Assembly: GCA_021852135.1 (NCBI GenBank)
Contig: JAJZOB010000033.1
Span: forward strand, 1 to 12,983
DNA from: Nanobdellota archaeon
GTDB lineage: Archaea > Nanoarchaeota > Nanoarchaeia > Parvarchaeales > Parvarchaeaceae
Length of the DNA stretch: 12,983 nt
Reading direction: 5' to 3'
Under the pieces are notes generated by a model that was not told where the DNA came from, made no database searches, and saw only the letters and a program-made list of their open reading frames with translations. This document shows positions 12,857 to 12,983 of this stretch, one piece after another; position 1 is the stretch's first letter, and each line of letters opens with the position of its first letter. The position numbers and the translations under genes were made by a program.

Positions 12857-12983
12857 TTCAGAAGGTTGACCTTTGTTTCATTATTATGTTGGTGATGCTC
12901 TTTGGTACAATCTGATCTGAAGGTATCCCCAGTCTTTTGAATACATCATCTATCCTGATTTTTGCGTCATTGCTTTTTTCCAT
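12857..12983. repeat. 127-base exact direct repeat, right copy (left copy 184-310)
   Basis: Positions 12857-12983 are identical to 184-310 and stop only because the window ends. The base before each copy differs (183 a, 12856 t), and the flanks beyond it share nothing. The offset gives a unit of 12,673 bases. The length of exactly 127 equals the largest k-mer commonly used by SPAdes-type assemblers. Confidence 0.9.
12858..12983 (-). CDS. Partial CYTH-domain protein, C-terminal 41 residues (second copy)
   Basis: The stop (tca at 12858-12860) and the frame reading into the window from the right edge encode the same C-terminus as the gene at 185-805, ending NIIMKQRSTF. It is identical at the DNA level, so it is either a second copy of the same gene or the same locus seen twice. 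Here its 3' end faces the S51 peptidase gene rather than the gene at 1-123. Confidence 0.7.
   Translation of the reverse strand: MEKSNDAKIRIDDVFKRLGIPSDQIVPKSITNIIMKQRSTF

Noticed and set aside
12857..12983. Right-end repeat read as an integration attachment site
   Set aside because: The exact repeat runs to the window edge, covers the end of a protein gene rather than a tRNA, and no intact integrase is present; a circular, tandem or assembly explanation fits better.
1..12983. CRISPR arrays, rRNA or tRNA genes
   Set aside because: No regularly spaced repeats, no conserved rRNA blocks and no T-arm GGTTCRA with paired acceptor stems were found on either strand.

Overview
The window reads as an archaeal genome fragment built almost entirely from genome-defence genes. 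The archaeal call rests on TATA-like boxes about 20-27 bases upstream of many start codons with almost no leader (CYTH gene, the 224-residue gene, the GGCC R-M pair, gajA), mixed with a few Shine-Dalgarno starts (AGGTGA before 2642, AGGAGA before a TTG at 7628), and on archaeal-looking families (CYTH protein, S51 peptidase). I cannot name the lineage; a Thermoplasmata-like or DPANN-like archaeon is only a guess. DNA is AT-rich, and most so in the defence genes.

Left part (1-2642). The 5' end of a minus-strand gene whose product resembles PD-(D/E)XK nucleases runs off the left edge. It is followed by a minus-strand CYTH-domain gene, a frameshifted plus-strand ParB-like pseudogene sharing a divergent promoter with it, and two minus-strand genes of unknown function (224 and 226 residues; the second is membrane-anchored) that look like a two-gene unit.

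Middle part (2643-8274). A Vsr-type mismatch endonuclease is divergent from an NgoPII-family restriction enzyme and a HaeIII/NgoPII-like cytosine-5 methyltransferase (expected target GGCC). Then come a short decayed coding stretch, a small PD-(D/E)XK nuclease and a GmrSD-like DUF262-DUF1524 protein on the minus strand. This block is bracketed by a 29-base imperfect inverted repeat (2757-2785 and 7828-7856). A 646-base gap (7629-8274) holds a possible integrase remnant and a hairpin-rich stretch.

Right part (8275-12983). A complete Gabija system lies on the minus strand: gajA (OLD-family ATPase-TOPRIM nuclease) followed three bases later by gajB (UvrD-like helicase). Divergent from it is a broken second vsr gene whose 5' third runs directly into an S51 peptidase gene that lacks its own 5' end. 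The last 127 bases repeat positions 184-310 (3' end of the CYTH gene) exactly. This suggests a 12,673-base unit that is circular or tandemly repeated, or an assembly-graph overlap.

Together the genes give layered protection: restriction-modification with repair of deaminated methylcytosine, a probable modification-dependent nuclease, and Gabija. The pseudogenes at both sides and the internal remnants indicate repeated gain and loss.
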